Shown here one piece after another: positions 1-10,557 of a DNA stretch of 64,000 bases. Position 1 is the stretch's first letter. The number at the start of each line of letters is the position of its first letter. Source of the DNA: Methylobacter marinus A45 (GTDB lineage Bacteria > Pseudomonadota > Gammaproteobacteria > Methylococcales > Methylomonadaceae); assembly GCF_000383855.1 (NCBI RefSeq), contig NZ_KB912877.1, positions 4,754,048 to 4,818,047 on the forward strand. Reading direction: 5' to 3'. The position numbers and the translations under genes were made by a program. The notes under the pieces were generated by a model. The model was not told the DNA's origin and searched no databases. It saw nothing but the letters and a program-made list of their open reading frames with translations.

Positions 1-226
1 CGATTTCGGCGGGGTCCAGATTGAAGGCCATACCCATGACGCCGTTTTCAAAGCGCAGCAGTTCCATGGCTTTGGTGCCCGGCAAGCCTGCCACGCGCGC
101 CACGCCGGTGCCGACCTGCATCAGCCGGCCGATTTCACGCTCTTGCAGGGCGAAGTCATGTCCGGCGATGGCCGTATCGATGTGCTCCAGCGCCTGCCGG
201 ATAAATTGTTCAAGTAAGTTGTTCAT
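1..226 (-). CDS. atpA: N-ATPase F1 alpha subunit, N-terminal fragment
   Basis: Start of the F1 alpha subunit; the rest lies beyond position 1. The ATG at 226 opens with MNNLLEQF and the visible 75 residues contain the alpha N-terminal beta-barrel signature (VGTGVARVAGLPGTKAME, then LLRFENGVMGMAFNL). Alpha forms the catalytic alpha3beta3 hexamer with the beta subunit encoded at the other end of this operon. It overlaps the end of atpF by 17 bases, so translation is probably coupled. Last visible gene of the N-ATPase operon; gamma is expected just outside the window. Confidence 0.93.
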   Translation of the reverse strand, partial: MNNLLEQFIRQALEHIDTAIAGHDFALQEREIGRLMQVGTGVARVAGLPGTKAMELLRFENGVMGMAFNLDPAEI

Positions 227-953
227 GATCGGCCGGTGTCAGCAGATCGGCGTCAAGTTCGGCCAGATAGCGCTCGATATTCCATTCCCAGCTTCTGCCG
301 CCGGCTTCCAGGGCGATGCCGCAGATCAACCGCGCATCCTGCTCAAACTGTATGGCGTCGGCGGCATTGTTCAGCCTGTCCTTGATGCGCTGGCGCAAGG
401 TTTCGTCGACCGGGAAACTGGTAATGACCGTGACCGTACGGCTTTGCCCGAGCGCCGCCCGCTCGGGACCGGGCAGGTTCGACAATTGCCGCAGAAACTG
501 CTCGACGATGCGCTGCTCCAGGGTCTGATCGGCCAGCCCTGCCAGGATTTTACCGCCCAGCCGCAGGGCTTTATCGGCGATGGCCCGCCCGACTGCCGTG
601 CCGAGTTCCTGTTGCTCCTGGCGCATTTGTTCCGAGAAGCGATTTTTTTTCTGCCGGATTTCATCGTCCAGATGTTGCAGCCGCTCGGTTTTTTCGGCTT
701 CGGCCCGCGCCCTGGCCTCGGACAGGACTTTTTCCCGTTCGCGATGAAGGCCTTGCAGGCTGGCCTCATACTGTTGTTTCAGGCTTTCGGCTTGCGCCCG
801 CTGGTCCATCACCGCTTGGCGCTGCTCAACCAGATTCCGCTCGCGGGCCGCCATGGCATTGATGATAGGCCGGTACAGGAACTTCTTCAGCAAGCCGATC
901 AGAATCAGAAAATTGACGATCTGGGCGCCGGTCGTAAACCAGTCTATCTCCAT
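210..953 (-). CDS. atpF: N-ATPase F0 subunit b with C-terminal delta-like extension
   Basis: 247 residues. One N-terminal membrane helix (about residues 8-27) is followed by a long charged coiled coil (about 35-150) typical of the b stator stalk. The C-terminal 90 residues (around TVTVITSFPVDETLRQRIK) resemble the delta subunit; N-ATPase operons lack a separate delta gene and carry an extended b, which fits. Starts three bases after the atpE stop. At 247 residues it is much longer than the usual ~156-residue b subunit. Membrane-anchored peripheral stalk. Confidence 0.92.
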   Translation of the reverse strand: MEIDWFTTGAQIVNFLILIGLLKKFLYRPIINAMAARERNLVEQRQAVMDQRAQAESLKQQYEASLQGLHREREKVLSEARARAEAEKTERLQHLDDEIRQKKNRFSEQMRQEQQELGTAVGRAIADKALRLGGKILAGLADQTLEQRIVEQFLRQLSNLPGPERAALGQSRTVTVITSFPVDETLRQRIKDRLNNAADAIQFEQDARLICGIALEAGGRSWEWNIERYLAELDADLLTPADHEQLT

Positions 954-956
954 GAA

Positions 957-1235
957 TCAGCCCCCTGCCCTGGCGATGACGTAGTCCCAGAACGGATTGG
1001 CGAAAATCAGGATCATCGAGATGACGAAACAGTAAATGCCCGTGGATTCAACCATCGCCAGGCCGACGAACAGCGTGCGCGTGATCGTATTGGCTTCGTC
1101 GGGCTGCTGGGCGATGGCGCTCAGTGCCTGGGCGACGGCGCGCCCTTCGCCGAGCGCGGGTCCGATGGCGCCGATGGCCATCGTCAAGCCTGCGGTAAAA
1201 ACCGATACCATGCCGATCAGACTGATTTCATTCAT
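957..1235 (-). CDS. atpE: N-ATPase F0 subunit c with Na+-binding signature
   Basis: 92 residues, two membrane helices, the rotor-ring proteolipid. A longer open frame runs upstream, but the ATG at 1235 has an AAGGAG site eight bases before it and begins the conserved part (MNEISLIGM). Aligning to the Ilyobacter tartaricus c subunit with a two-residue offset places E30 on Gln32 and E63, S64, T65, Y68 on Glu65, Ser66, Thr67, Tyr70: the ligand set for Na+. This is the expected N-ATPase pattern and suggests Na+ rather than H+ transport. The alignment is from memory of the family. Confidence 0.94.
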   Translation of the reverse strand: MNEISLIGMVSVFTAGLTMAIGAIGPALGEGRAVAQALSAIAQQPDEANTITRTLFVGLAMVESTGIYCFVISMILIFANPFWDYVIARAGG

Positions 1236-1279
1236 GTTGTACTCCTTAAAGTTAGCAAAGCGACCGCGACATCCCGCCA

Positions 1280-1954
1280 TTAATCCGCCTGATCGCCGGA
1301 GGTTGCCGAGGCGATATAAACCATGGCCAGGATCGAGAAAATATACGCCTGTATGGAGCCGGTCAGCAAACCCAGCACCTGCATGACCACCGGAAAAAAG
1401 AACGGCGTCAGGCTGATCAGGATGCCGGCCACCACCGTGCCGCTCATGATGTTGCCATACAGCCTGACCGCCAGGGCCAGCGTGCGCGAAAACTCGCCGA
1501 TGATATTGAACGGCAACATGAACACGCTCGGGCGGGCATATTGCTTGAGATAGCGCCATAATCCCACCTGGCTGATGCCGTATGCCGGCACGGCGACAAA
1601 GACGCAGATGGCCAGGGCGGTCGTGGTCGAAAGCGAGCCGGTCGGCGGCAGATAGCCCGGCACCACGGCCAGCAGGTTGGACAGAAAGATAAACAGGAAT
1701 AAGGTGCCGATCAGCGGCAGATAGCGCGCGGGATTCTGCTGGCCGATTTCGTGGATTTGCTTGTTGACAAAAAACACGATGACTTCCAGCAGATTCTGAA
1801 ATCTTGATATAGGCGCGTCGATCGACAGCCGGCGGGTAATAAGGAAACTGCCTACCGTCAACAATGCCATGACCAGCCAGGTAAACGCCAGCGTGGCATT
1901 GATTTTAACAAAGCCGTATTGCCATAGAATGATCTGGTCAGGGTTGTTAATCAT
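1280..1954 (-). CDS. atpB: N-ATPase F0 subunit a
   Basis: 224 residues with five to six hydrophobic segments. The essential arginine of the ion half-channels is seen in the SRTLALAVRLYGNIMSG stretch (about residue 160). It works against the c ring in ion translocation. Start at 1954 has an AAGGG-like site upstream. It lies 21 bases after atpR and 44 before atpE, in the order B-E-F-A typical of N-ATPase operons. Confidence 0.94.
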   Translation of the reverse strand: MINNPDQIILWQYGFVKINATLAFTWLVMALLTVGSFLITRRLSIDAPISRFQNLLEVIVFFVNKQIHEIGQQNPARYLPLIGTLFLFIFLSNLLAVVPGYLPPTGSLSTTTALAICVFVAVPAYGISQVGLWRYLKQYARPSVFMLPFNIIGEFSRTLALAVRLYGNIMSGTVVAGILISLTPFFFPVVMQVLGLLTGSIQAYIFSILAMVYIASATSGDQAD

Positions 1955-1975
1955 TTTTGTGCCCTTGTCGAGTTG

Positions 1976-2353
1976 TCATCTATCCTGTGGGGGCGACTTC
2001 GGTCGCCCTTTTTTCTCCGAACAGGCGACTGAAGTCGCCCCCACAATAGTGTTCCTCCCCATCCAACTCTCACTACCAGGAGAAGGCGCTTTAATGCGCC
2101 TGATCAATAGCAACCGGACGCCGACAAATCCCACCAGGCACAACAGCACAGACTGCCAGCTCCATCTGATGACCGCATAAAACCCGGAGGCGACCAGCGC
2201 ATTGCGCAGAATAAAACTGCCCAGCATCCACAGAGCCGGATGCCTCGCCGTTGGCAAACGGCGTACCGTGAACCAAAGCCCGCCAAAATAACAAAATCCC
2301 AGCACAACGCCCCAGAGCATAATACCGGCATACAGGTAAACGCTTTCAGTCAC
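1976..2353 (-). CDS. atpR: N-ATPase accessory membrane subunit AtpR, with altered C terminus
   Basis: 125 residues; three hydrophobic segments spread over residues 1-86, ending RLLLIRR. AtpR is a small membrane protein found only in N-ATPase operons and thought to help c-ring or F0 assembly. The last 35 or so residues are rich in Ser, Pro, Lys and Arg and unlike the membrane part. They are encoded by a 60-bp near-perfect inverted repeat (1986-2045) and its flank, so a short repeat seems to have inserted in the 3' end and replaced the natural C terminus. Overlaps atpQ by eight bases. Confidence 0.82.
   Translation of the reverse strand: MTESVYLYAGIMLWGVVLGFCYFGGLWFTVRRLPTARHPALWMLGSFILRNALVASGFYAVIRWSWQSVLLCLVGFVGVRLLLIRRIKAPSPGSESWMGRNTIVGATSVACSEKKGRPKSPPQDR
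1986..2045. repeat. 60-bp hairpin repeat inside the 3' end of atpR
   Basis: Two 22-base arms (1986-2007 and 2024-2045) that differ at one position are separated by a T-rich 16-base loop. The arm begins TGTGGGGGCGACTTC. A related GGGGCGACTT pair of arms occurs inside the element at 27758-27931, so this is a dispersed repeat family. On the minus strand it ends in the atpR stop region. Confidence 0.85.
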
Positions 2354-2650
2354 GGTCGCGCTCCTTGCCGATCCAGCGCCAGGCGTTCATGCAGCCCAGC
2401 GCCACGCCGACGAACAGTAAGGTTAAGGTCCACGACACCTGGCCGGGCCACTGCCGGTCGATCCACAAGCCCAGGGCGATGCCGGCCAGGGTCGGAATCG
2501 CGATCGACCAGCCGATCAGCCCGAACATGCCCAGGCCGAACCAGACGCTATGGCGTTTGTCTCGGCGTGCCTTGAGCTTGCGTTGGGCCTGCCGGTCGAC
2601 CGACTGGCTGATTTTATCGCCCGGGGCTTCAGGTTTGTGTTTGTTCATCA

Positions 2651-2651
<1 letters not shown>
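2346..2651 (-). CDS. atpQ: N-ATPase accessory protein AtpQ (AtpI-like)
   Basis: 101 residues. A charged N-terminal 35 residues rich in Lys and Arg is followed by two membrane helices (about 38-60 and 73-93), the layout of AtpI/AtpQ proteins that assist c-ring assembly or Mg2+ entry. The stop overlaps the atpC start region and the gene overlaps atpR by eight bases, so the operon is tightly packed. Position between epsilon and atpR is diagnostic for N-ATPase operons. Confidence 0.85.
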
Positions 2652-4427
<1,776 letters not shown>

Positions 4428-4610
4428 TCAAGCTTGTTTGTTAGTTAAACGCTGGTCAAGGTATTTTTACCACGAAGGCCATGAAGAACACGAAGGTTTT
4501 AAGGATTAAAAACGCTTTTTCCTGATAACACGCAACCTTCAGTCTGGTTTCTATTCGTTCCCGCGTTCCTGCGTGGAAATGCATATCGAGGCTTCGGGGC
4601 GACCGGTATG

Positions 4611-4848
4611 GATTCCCACGGAGGAGAGACTGTGAAAGAATTAGTGAAAAACGTCATAAAAAGCCTTATTCACCACGAAGATCACGAACGACTGCAGGGA
4701 TGCAGGAGGTAGAGCAACGCAGGAGCAGTTGCCGAGGATACGAAGAAAAAATTAAGTTAATCAATAGCTTAAAACTTCGTGCTCTTCGTGTCCTTCGTGG
4801 TTAAATCCTTTAAATTGAATACTTTCACAGTCTCAGGACCGTGGGAAC
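4611..4848. repeat. MITE-like element with nested inverted repeats
   Basis: The 446-bp gap upstream of atpD holds no gene. Its right part is a symmetric element: 28-base ends (4611-4638 and 4822-4849 roughly) match at 23 positions, including a perfect GAGACTGTGAAAG / CTTTCACAGTCTC pair. Inside are a second pair of inverted arms built on ACCACGAAG/CTTCGTGGT (near 4670 and 4780-4800). Another ACCACGAAG motif sits at 4470. A related arrangement lies at 28999-29274. Confidence 0.75.
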
Positions 4849-4871
4849 CAGAAGGCCATCGGTTTCAATGC

Positions 4872-7800
4872 CTATGATGCCTGAGCGCTTGCCTCGCCCT
4901 GGTGCCGGTCGCGCGCCAGCAGCAGATAAAAAGGCGGCACGATGAATAAGGTAAACAGCGTGCCGCCGATGCCGAGGCCGGTGATGACCACCAGGCCGAT
5001 ATCGAAGCGGCTGGCGGCGCCGGGTCCTGTCGCCAGCAACAGCGGCACCATGCCGACCATGGTCGATACGGCCGTCATAAGAATTGGCCGCATGCGAATC
5101 ATGGCCGCCTGTTCCACGGCATCGTGTTTGGACAGCCCTTCCCGGATCTGCAGTTGGTTGGCGAATTCAACGATCAGGATGCCGTTTTTCGCCGTCAACC
5201 CGATCAGGGTGATCAGGCCGATCTGCGTGTAGATATTGATCGAGGCAAACCCCAGCATCAGAAACGCCAGCGCGCTGGCGATGGACATCGGCACCGAGGT
5301 CATGATAATGAGCGGATCGCGCCAGCTTTCGAACTGTGCGGCCAGGATCAGATAAATCACCAGCAGGGACATGAAAAAAGTGATGACCAGTTCGCTGCCC
5401 TGCTGCGCATACTGGCGCGAGACGCCTGTGTAATCAAAGGTGTAGCCGCGCGGAAACACGTCGCGGGCCAGTCGCTCCAGATACGCCATGGCGTCTCCCA
5501 GGGCGATGCCCGGCTGCGGCGAGCCTGAGACCGTCAGGCTGTTAAGCTGCTGAAACTGGGTCCGCTTGCTGGGTTCCACCGATTTTTCGATGTGAACCAG
5601 CGATGACAGCGGCACCTGGCCGCCCGATTCCGTGCGCAGGTAATAATCCCTGAACTTGCTGGTATCGAAGCGGGACAAGTCGTCCACCTGGGGTATGACT
5701 TTGTAACTGCGGCCCTGCAGATTGAAGCGGTTGATATAGCTCTCGCCCAGCAATGCCGCCAGATTGCGGCCGATTTCCTCCATCGAGATGCCGAGATCGG
5801 CGGCCCGGTTGCGATCGATCACCAGCGTGGCCATGGGGCGGGTGAATTCGACTTCCTTCATCAGAAACGAAAACTGCCCGCTGCCCATAGCCGAGTTTAC
5901 CAGCTCATCGGCAAGCTGATCGATCTGCGCATAATCGGCATCGCTCTGTATCACGAACTGCAGCGGCAGGCCGCCGCCCGATCCGGGCAGGCTCGGGCGC
6001 GGAATCACGGCGGTCTGGAAACCGGCGATGTCATTGACCTTGTCCTGCAGTTCCGGCTGGATGTCCATTTGCGAGCGCTGGCGCTCGGTCGTCGACGGCA
6101 TTTTAAAGCCGCCGAACACGACGTTGTCGTCGCCGCCGAAGCCGAGCAGCACGAAGCTTTCGTAATATTCCGGAATAGTCTCGAAGGTGTTGAGCAGTTC
6201 CCGTGCGTAAGTCTCGTTATATTTCAAGGTCGCAGTCTGCGGTCCCGTGGCCATAAAGAACAGGATGCTCTGGTCTTCCGTGGGCGCCAACTCTTTCTGC
6301 GACAGCGTGAACATGAAGTAAATGCTGATGATCACGACCAGCGCGAAAACCGGCAGAATGGACGCGAATTCCAGCACAGGATGCAGCAGGCGCCGGTAAC
6401 GCTCGGAAAGGCCGGTAAACAGGCGCTCGACGATGTGCTCGAAGCGGCCGGACGTGCCTTTTTCCTTCAGTACCTTGGAACTGAGCATGGGGGCCAGCGT
6501 CATCGCCACAACGGTCGATACGATGACGGCTCCGACCAGTGAAAACGCGAATTCGGTAAACAAGGTCCCGACCAGGCCGCCCATGAAGCCGATCGGCAAA
6601 TAGACCGCGGCCAGGGCGATCGTGGTTGCGATGACCGGCAGCACCAGTTCGCGCATGGCATCGATCGCGGCCTGAAACCGCGAGCTTCCCAATTCAATAT
6701 GCCGGTGCACATTTTCGACGATGACAATGGCGTCGTCGACGACCAGGCCGATCGCCAGCACCATCGCCAGCATGGTCAGCAGATTGATCGAAAAACCCAT
6801 CAGCAGCATCAGAAATGTGCCGCCGATCAATGACAGCGGCACGGTCACCGCCGGCACCAGCGCCGCGCGAAAAGAGCCGAGGGACAGATAGATAACCACC
6901 AGCACGATCACGACCGCGGCGACCAGGGTAAAAAACACTTCATCGATCGAGTCCTGAATGAACTGGCTGGCGTCGTAAGGCACCAGCACCTGAAGCGCTT
7001 CCGGCAGTTCCGACTTAAGCTCGTCCAGTGCTTTTCGCACATCCTGGGCGACCACCAGCGGATTGGCGCCCGGTGCCTGTTCGATGGCCATGAAGATGGC
7101 ATCCTTGCCTTTATACCAGCTGACCGAATCGTAATCCTCGCTGCCCATTTCGGTATGGGTGACGTCGCCAAGGCGCACCAGGGTGCCGTTGCGATTGCCC
7201 ACGACCAGCCGCCGGAAATCCTGTTCGCGCGCGACGTCGGTGGTGGCGCTCAGGTCCATCATGACGTAATCGCCCTTGGTCTGGCCCGCGCCGGAAAGAT
7301 AATTGTTGGTACGCAGCACCTCGGCGACATCGTCGGCGGTGACGCCCAACGCGGCCATGCGTTGCGGGTCCAGCCAGATGCGCATGGCGAAGGTTTTATT
7401 GCCCAGCATCTGCGCCTTGCCGACGCCGGCCACGGCCTGCATCTTCGGCTGTATCACGCGCAGCATGTAATCGCTGATCTGCGCCGGCGCCAGCGTTTCG
7501 CTGTATAAAGCCATGTACATCAACGCCGTCCGGTCGCCGGTCTGCGAGGTGATGACCGGATCTTCGGATTCTATCGGCAGGACATTGCGCTGGCTGGCGA
7601 CCTTGGCCTGGATTTCGGCCACCGCCGCGTTCGGATCGTAATTCAGGCGCATGTGCGCTTCGATCGTGGAGCTGCCCTGGCGGCTGGTCGAGGACAGGTA
7701 ATCGATGCCTTCGGCCTCGGCGATCGCCTGCTGGAGCGGCGTCGTGATAAAGCCCTTGACCAGATCGCTGCTGGCGCCGTGATAGACCGTGGTGACGGTG

Positions 7801-7934
7801 ACGACGGTATCCTCGGTCTTGGGATACTGGCGCACGTCCAGTACCAGGATCGACCTGAGGCCGATCACCAGAATCAGCAAACTGATGACGCTGGCCAGTA
7901 CCGGCCGCTGGATAAACAGGTCGGTGAATTTCAC
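4872..7934 (-). CDS. RND efflux transporter permease (HAE1/AcrB type)
   Basis: 1020 residues, the usual length of HAE1 inner-membrane pumps. It starts MKFTDLFIQRPV, has one N-terminal helix, a large periplasmic porter loop, a central helix bundle with GLVVDDAIVIVENV (proton-relay Asp pair, about residue 405), a second loop and a C-terminal bundle. It exports hydrophobic or toxic compounds by proton antiport, through a trimer joined to an adaptor and an outer-membrane channel. It overlaps the adaptor gene by four bases. No outer-membrane channel gene is adjacent. Substrate cannot be read from sequence. Confidence 0.95.
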   Translation of the reverse strand: MKFTDLFIQRPVLASVISLLILVIGLRSILVLDVRQYPKTEDTVVTVTTVYHGASSDLVKGFITTPLQQAIAEAEGIDYLSSTSRQGSSTIEAHMRLNYDPNAAVAEIQAKVASQRNVLPIESEDPVITSQTGDRTALMYMALYSETLAPAQISDYMLRVIQPKMQAVAGVGKAQMLGNKTFAMRIWLDPQRMAALGVTADDVAEVLRTNNYLSGAGQTKGDYVMMDLSATTDVAREQDFRRLVVGNRNGTLVRLGDVTHTEMGSEDYDSVSWYKGKDAIFMAIEQAPGANPLVVAQDVRKALDELKSELPEALQVLVPYDASQFIQDSIDEVFFTLVAAVVIVLVVIYLSLGSFRAALVPAVTVPLSLIGGTFLMLLMGFSINLLTMLAMVLAIGLVVDDAIVIVENVHRHIELGSSRFQAAIDAMRELVLPVIATTIALAAVYLPIGFMGGLVGTLFTEFAFSLVGAVIVSTVVAMTLAPMLSSKVLKEKGTSGRFEHIVERLFTGLSERYRRLLHPVLEFASILPVFALVVIISIYFMFTLSQKELAPTEDQSILFFMATGPQTATLKYNETYARELLNTFETIPEYYESFVLLGFGGDDNVVFGGFKMPSTTERQRSQMDIQPELQDKVNDIAGFQTAVIPRPSLPGSGGGLPLQFVIQSDADYAQIDQLADELVNSAMGSGQFSFLMKEVEFTRPMATLVIDRNRAADLGISMEEIGRNLAALLGESYINRFNLQGRSYKVIPQVDDLSRFDTSKFRDYYLRTESGGQVPLSSLVHIEKSVEPSKRTQFQQLNSLTVSGSPQPGIALGDAMAYLERLARDVFPRGYTFDYTGVSRQYAQQGSELVITFFMSLLVIYLILAAQFESWRDPLIIMTSVPMSIASALAFLMLGFASINIYTQIGLITLIGLTAKNGILIVEFANQLQIREGLSKHDAVEQAAMIRMRPILMTAVSTMVGMVPLLLATGPGAASRFDIGLVVITGLGIGGTLFTLFIVPPFYLLLARDRHQGEASAQAS

Positions 7935-9025
7935 GGCGTGTTCTCGCGTTCGCCGGGCGCCGGCCTGTCATCGACGCGGACCGGCATGTCGTTGCGCAAT
8001 TTGACCTGGCCGGCGCTGACCACGCGTTCGCCGGCCTGCAGCCCTTTGACAATCTGTACGCGACCCTCGCGCGTCTCGCCGGTTTCAATCTGCCGGCGCT
8101 GTACCGTCAGGCCCTGCTCGCCGGACTCGACCACGAACACGGAATCGCCGTAAGGGTTGTAGGTAATGGCCGTATCGGGCAGCGTCAGCACTTCCTGTTC
8201 CTGGCTGGACAGGACCCGTACGTCGGCAAACATGCCCGGGCGCAGGATGCTGTCGGGATTGGCCATTGTCGCGCGCAGTTTGATCGACCGGGTTTCGATG
8301 TCGATGGCCGGGTTGATGGCGCTGATCGTGCCGGTGAAGATTTTGCCCGGATAGGCCTGCACCGTCAGGATCAATTGCTGGCCGATTGTCAGTCCGGCCA
8401 GATGCTGTTCGGGCAGCGTGAAATCGACATAGATGGGATCGAGCATTTGCAAGGGTACAATCGCCGAACCTTCGGCCAGATACTGTCCGATATCGACCAG
8501 CCGGATGCCGAGCTTGCCGTCGAAAGGCGCACGGATGTGTTTTTTGGCGATTACCGTCAGCTTGGCCTTGACCGCCGACTGGGCCTGGGCCAGCTGCGCC
8601 TGGTTAAGATCATAATCGGATCGGGAAATGAAATTTCTACCGATCAGCCGCTCACTGCGCTCAAACCGGACTTTCGCCAGCTGCGCATCGGCCTGCAAGC
8701 CCCTGAGTTCCGCCTCATCCGTGGAAGTATCCAGTTCGAGCAGCAACTGGCCTTTTTTGACCGACTGCCCCGACTCGAAATGAATGGCCGTGATCTTGCC
8801 GGCCAGTTCGTTGCTGACGTCAACGCCGGCAACGGCAACCAGGCTGCCGACGCTGGTCAGATAAGGCTGCCACCGTTCCCGTTTGACTTCGGTAACGGCC
8901 ACGACGGCCGGCGGCGGCGCTTGCATTTGGCTTAGCGCCAGCCGGTCCTGATAGAACTTCCAGCCGAACAGTCCGCCGAAAATCAGCACGGATAACGCAA
9001 CGATAAGGAGAATTCGTTTGATCAT
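7931..9025 (-). CDS. RND periplasmic adaptor (membrane fusion protein)
   Basis: 364 residues. N-terminal signal anchor (ILLIVALSVLIFGGLFGWKF), lipoyl-like halves (VSNELAGKITAIHFESGQSV ; HIRAPFDGKLGIR), an alpha hairpin between them and a beta barrel after. Links the permease at 4872 to an outer-membrane channel. No lipobox is seen. First gene of the two-gene operon; the ATG overlaps nothing upstream, and the 156-base gap to the next gene holds no obvious feature. Confidence 0.95.
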   Translation of the reverse strand: MIKRILLIVALSVLIFGGLFGWKFYQDRLALSQMQAPPPAVVAVTEVKRERWQPYLTSVGSLVAVAGVDVSNELAGKITAIHFESGQSVKKGQLLLELDTSTDEAELRGLQADAQLAKVRFERSERLIGRNFISRSDYDLNQAQLAQAQSAVKAKLTVIAKKHIRAPFDGKLGIRLVDIGQYLAEGSAIVPLQMLDPIYVDFTLPEQHLAGLTIGQQLILTVQAYPGKIFTGTISAINPAIDIETRSIKLRATMANPDSILRPGMFADVRVLSSQEQEVLTLPDTAITYNPYGDSVFVVESGEQGLTVQRRQIETGETREGRVQIVKGLQAGERVVSAGQVKLRNDMPVRVDDRPAPGERENTP

Positions 9026-9181
9026 GGATTCCTATAATGAATGTCCGTTTTGCAGCTCAAGTGCGGAAAAATGGACTCATTATAAGTTTTTCTGGCGAGC
9101 TCGACTCAAGGTTTTTTATTAAATCCGGCCTTTTTCTTCCGATGCCGAACGGTCTCTTTTCAGGGTTGCCGCACGCACCGG

Positions 9182-9607
9182 CTATACCCTGCCCGGCCCT
9201 CTAACGACCAGATTGTGCTTGACCGACTTCACGTTCGGATCGCGGCGCACTATTTCCAGCGCTCGGGTGACCGCGATTTGTGAACTTACTGTGCCGGTAA
9301 GCGTGACCACGCCGTCAGTAGTCGAGACGCGAATATCGGACAAGGCCAGGTGCGGGTCCTTAAGCAGTTCGGCCTTGAGGCGGACGCTCAGGGCGGCATC
9401 GCTGATATAGCCGCCGGCTTTTTCGGTCTGTTCGTCCAGCGACTCGCGGGTATCGTCCATAGTCTCGGCCGCTGTTGTTGCGGCCTGATCAACCTGTCGT
9501 CCGGTCCGCTCTCCGACTCTGTCCTGAGCGCAGCCGGCCAGTCCGGCCGCCATGGACAAGGCGGCAGTAAGGACTGTGTTTGATAAGTTCGCATTCTTTG
9601 TTTTCAT
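9182..9607 (-). CDS. BON-domain lipoprotein
   Basis: 141 residues. Signal peptide with lipobox LAGC (Cys about residue 26), a polar linker, then one BON domain (LSVRLKAELLKDPHLALSD ... GVVTLTGTV ... VKSVKHNLVV). BON domains bind phospholipid or other envelope ligands and are typical of osmotic-stress proteins such as OsmY. Predicted outer-membrane or periplasmic lipoprotein. First of four BON proteins in the 9-27 kb island. Confidence 0.88.
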   Translation of the reverse strand: MKTKNANLSNTVLTAALSMAAGLAGCAQDRVGERTGRQVDQAATTAAETMDDTRESLDEQTEKAGGYISDAALSVRLKAELLKDPHLALSDIRVSTTDGVVTLTGTVSSQIAVTRALEIVRRDPNVKSVKHNLVVRGPGRV

Positions 9608-9740
9608 GGCATAGTCCTCGGCATGTGTTTAAGAGCACAAAACAGCCGTGGCATCCTGGGCCTTTCCCCCCGGATGAGGAAAGGGAATGCCCGGGTTATT
9701 TTGTGTACATTCGTCAAGATTATAAAACACGCTCCTGCCC

Positions 9741-9766
9741 GGCAGTAATCCTTGAGGATTACTGCC
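9741..9766 (-). terminator. Hairpin downstream of the DUF3309 gene
   Basis: Perfect 11-bp stem GGCAGTAATCC / GGATTACTGCC with a TTGA loop, 28 bases past the stop of the gene at 9794. On the minus strand it is followed after a short gap by GTGTTTTATAAT, so it may stop transcription; the T run is weak. Confidence 0.55.
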
Positions 9767-9793
9767 TATGCCAATCGGTTCGGCGGCCTGCGC

Positions 9794-9943
9794 CTATAAT
9801 ATGAGCATAATCAAAAGAACGATCAGTATTACCCCGAGTATACCGCTAGGCCCATAACCCCAGCTTCGGCTATAAGGCCAAATGGGAACCACGCCCAGGA
9901 TAATCAAGACTAAAATGATCAATAATATAGTTTCGGGTGTCAT
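9794..9943 (-). CDS. DUF3309 family small membrane protein
   Basis: 49 residues, starting MTPETILLII. Two hydrophobic stretches flank a conserved PIWPYSRSWGYGPSG core, the hallmark of DUF3309. The function is unknown; the family is common in stress-type clusters of Proteobacteria. The ATG at 9943 has an AAAGGAGAAAC site just upstream. Followed by a hairpin at 9741-9766. Confidence 0.9.
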   Translation of the reverse strand: MTPETILLIILVLIILGVVPIWPYSRSWGYGPSGILGVILIVLLIMLIL

Positions 9944-10017
9944 GGCGTTTCTCCTTTAAAACGTGAACGTCAATATGAATCGTCGCGGTACTGCATTATG
10001 TAATCCACGCATAAAAC

Positions 10018-10152
10018 CTACTGCTGCATCAATCCCAGAATCCCGACGATAATTAAATAAATAGCCACGAAATAATTCAAAAACCTGGGTATCAGCAAGA
10101 TTAATATCCCTATTATCAAGGACAGAACAGGCGTGATAGTCATAGCACTCAT
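10018..10152 (-). CDS. DUF3096 family small membrane protein
   Basis: 44 residues, two short membrane helices: MSAMTITPVLSL start, then GILILLIPRFLNYFVAIYL and IVGILGLM, the DUF3096 pattern. Function unknown. ATG at 10152 with GGAG nine bases upstream; an in-frame ATG at 10143 is an alternative. A near-match to the island palindrome lies 83 bases upstream (10235-10248). Confidence 0.88.
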   Translation of the reverse strand: MSAMTITPVLSLIIGILILLIPRFLNYFVAIYLIIVGILGLMQQ

Positions 10153-10557
10153 GGAAATCTCCTTATTTAATCAATTACTTGCATCACACTACGTAAACCC
10201 GAAATTAGTCTAGCTCTATAATTGAATTCGGTCTGTACAATACCGCACATAACACTGTTTTTTTCAGGGATTGAAATTTTCGGGATCGCTGGAATCGGTA
10301 AGGAACGGGAATGTAATGATGCAGAAAATGTAGGAGTTTCAGGTGCACAACGGGTTATCGGAGGACCGCTGGCCATAGGTGAACCGTTGAGCAAGGGCGA
10401 ACACACAGGTTCGCCCCTACGTGTCTGTTCATTTTACAGCCGCCTGTGCCGGAGGCTGCCGCTGCTGCCGCGCTGTCGTTGAAAGGAGACCGCCCTGCCT
10501 TGTCTATCGTTGTGTTGGCTATTGCCCTCTGCCCCCATGTTGCCGTCCGTCAATTTG
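10153..10557. other. Intergenic region with regulatory palindrome and hairpin
   Basis: 405 bases without a convincing gene. Holds the palindrome at 10235-10248 and an 8-bp hairpin GGGCGAAC / GTTCGCCC (10395-10416). Reading frames here are shadows. Confidence 0.6.
10235..10248. promoter_or_regulatory. FNR-spaced palindrome, one mismatch
   Basis: GTACA-ATAC-CGCAC fits GTNCG-N4-CGNAC with one change in the left half. The extended 20-mer runs 10232-10251. It is 83 bases upstream of the DUF3096 start. Confidence 0.5.

Noticed and set aside
21..1283. Long plus-strand frame of 420 codons opposite atpF and atpE
   Set aside because: Antisense shadow of the well-supported ATPase genes; no family features.
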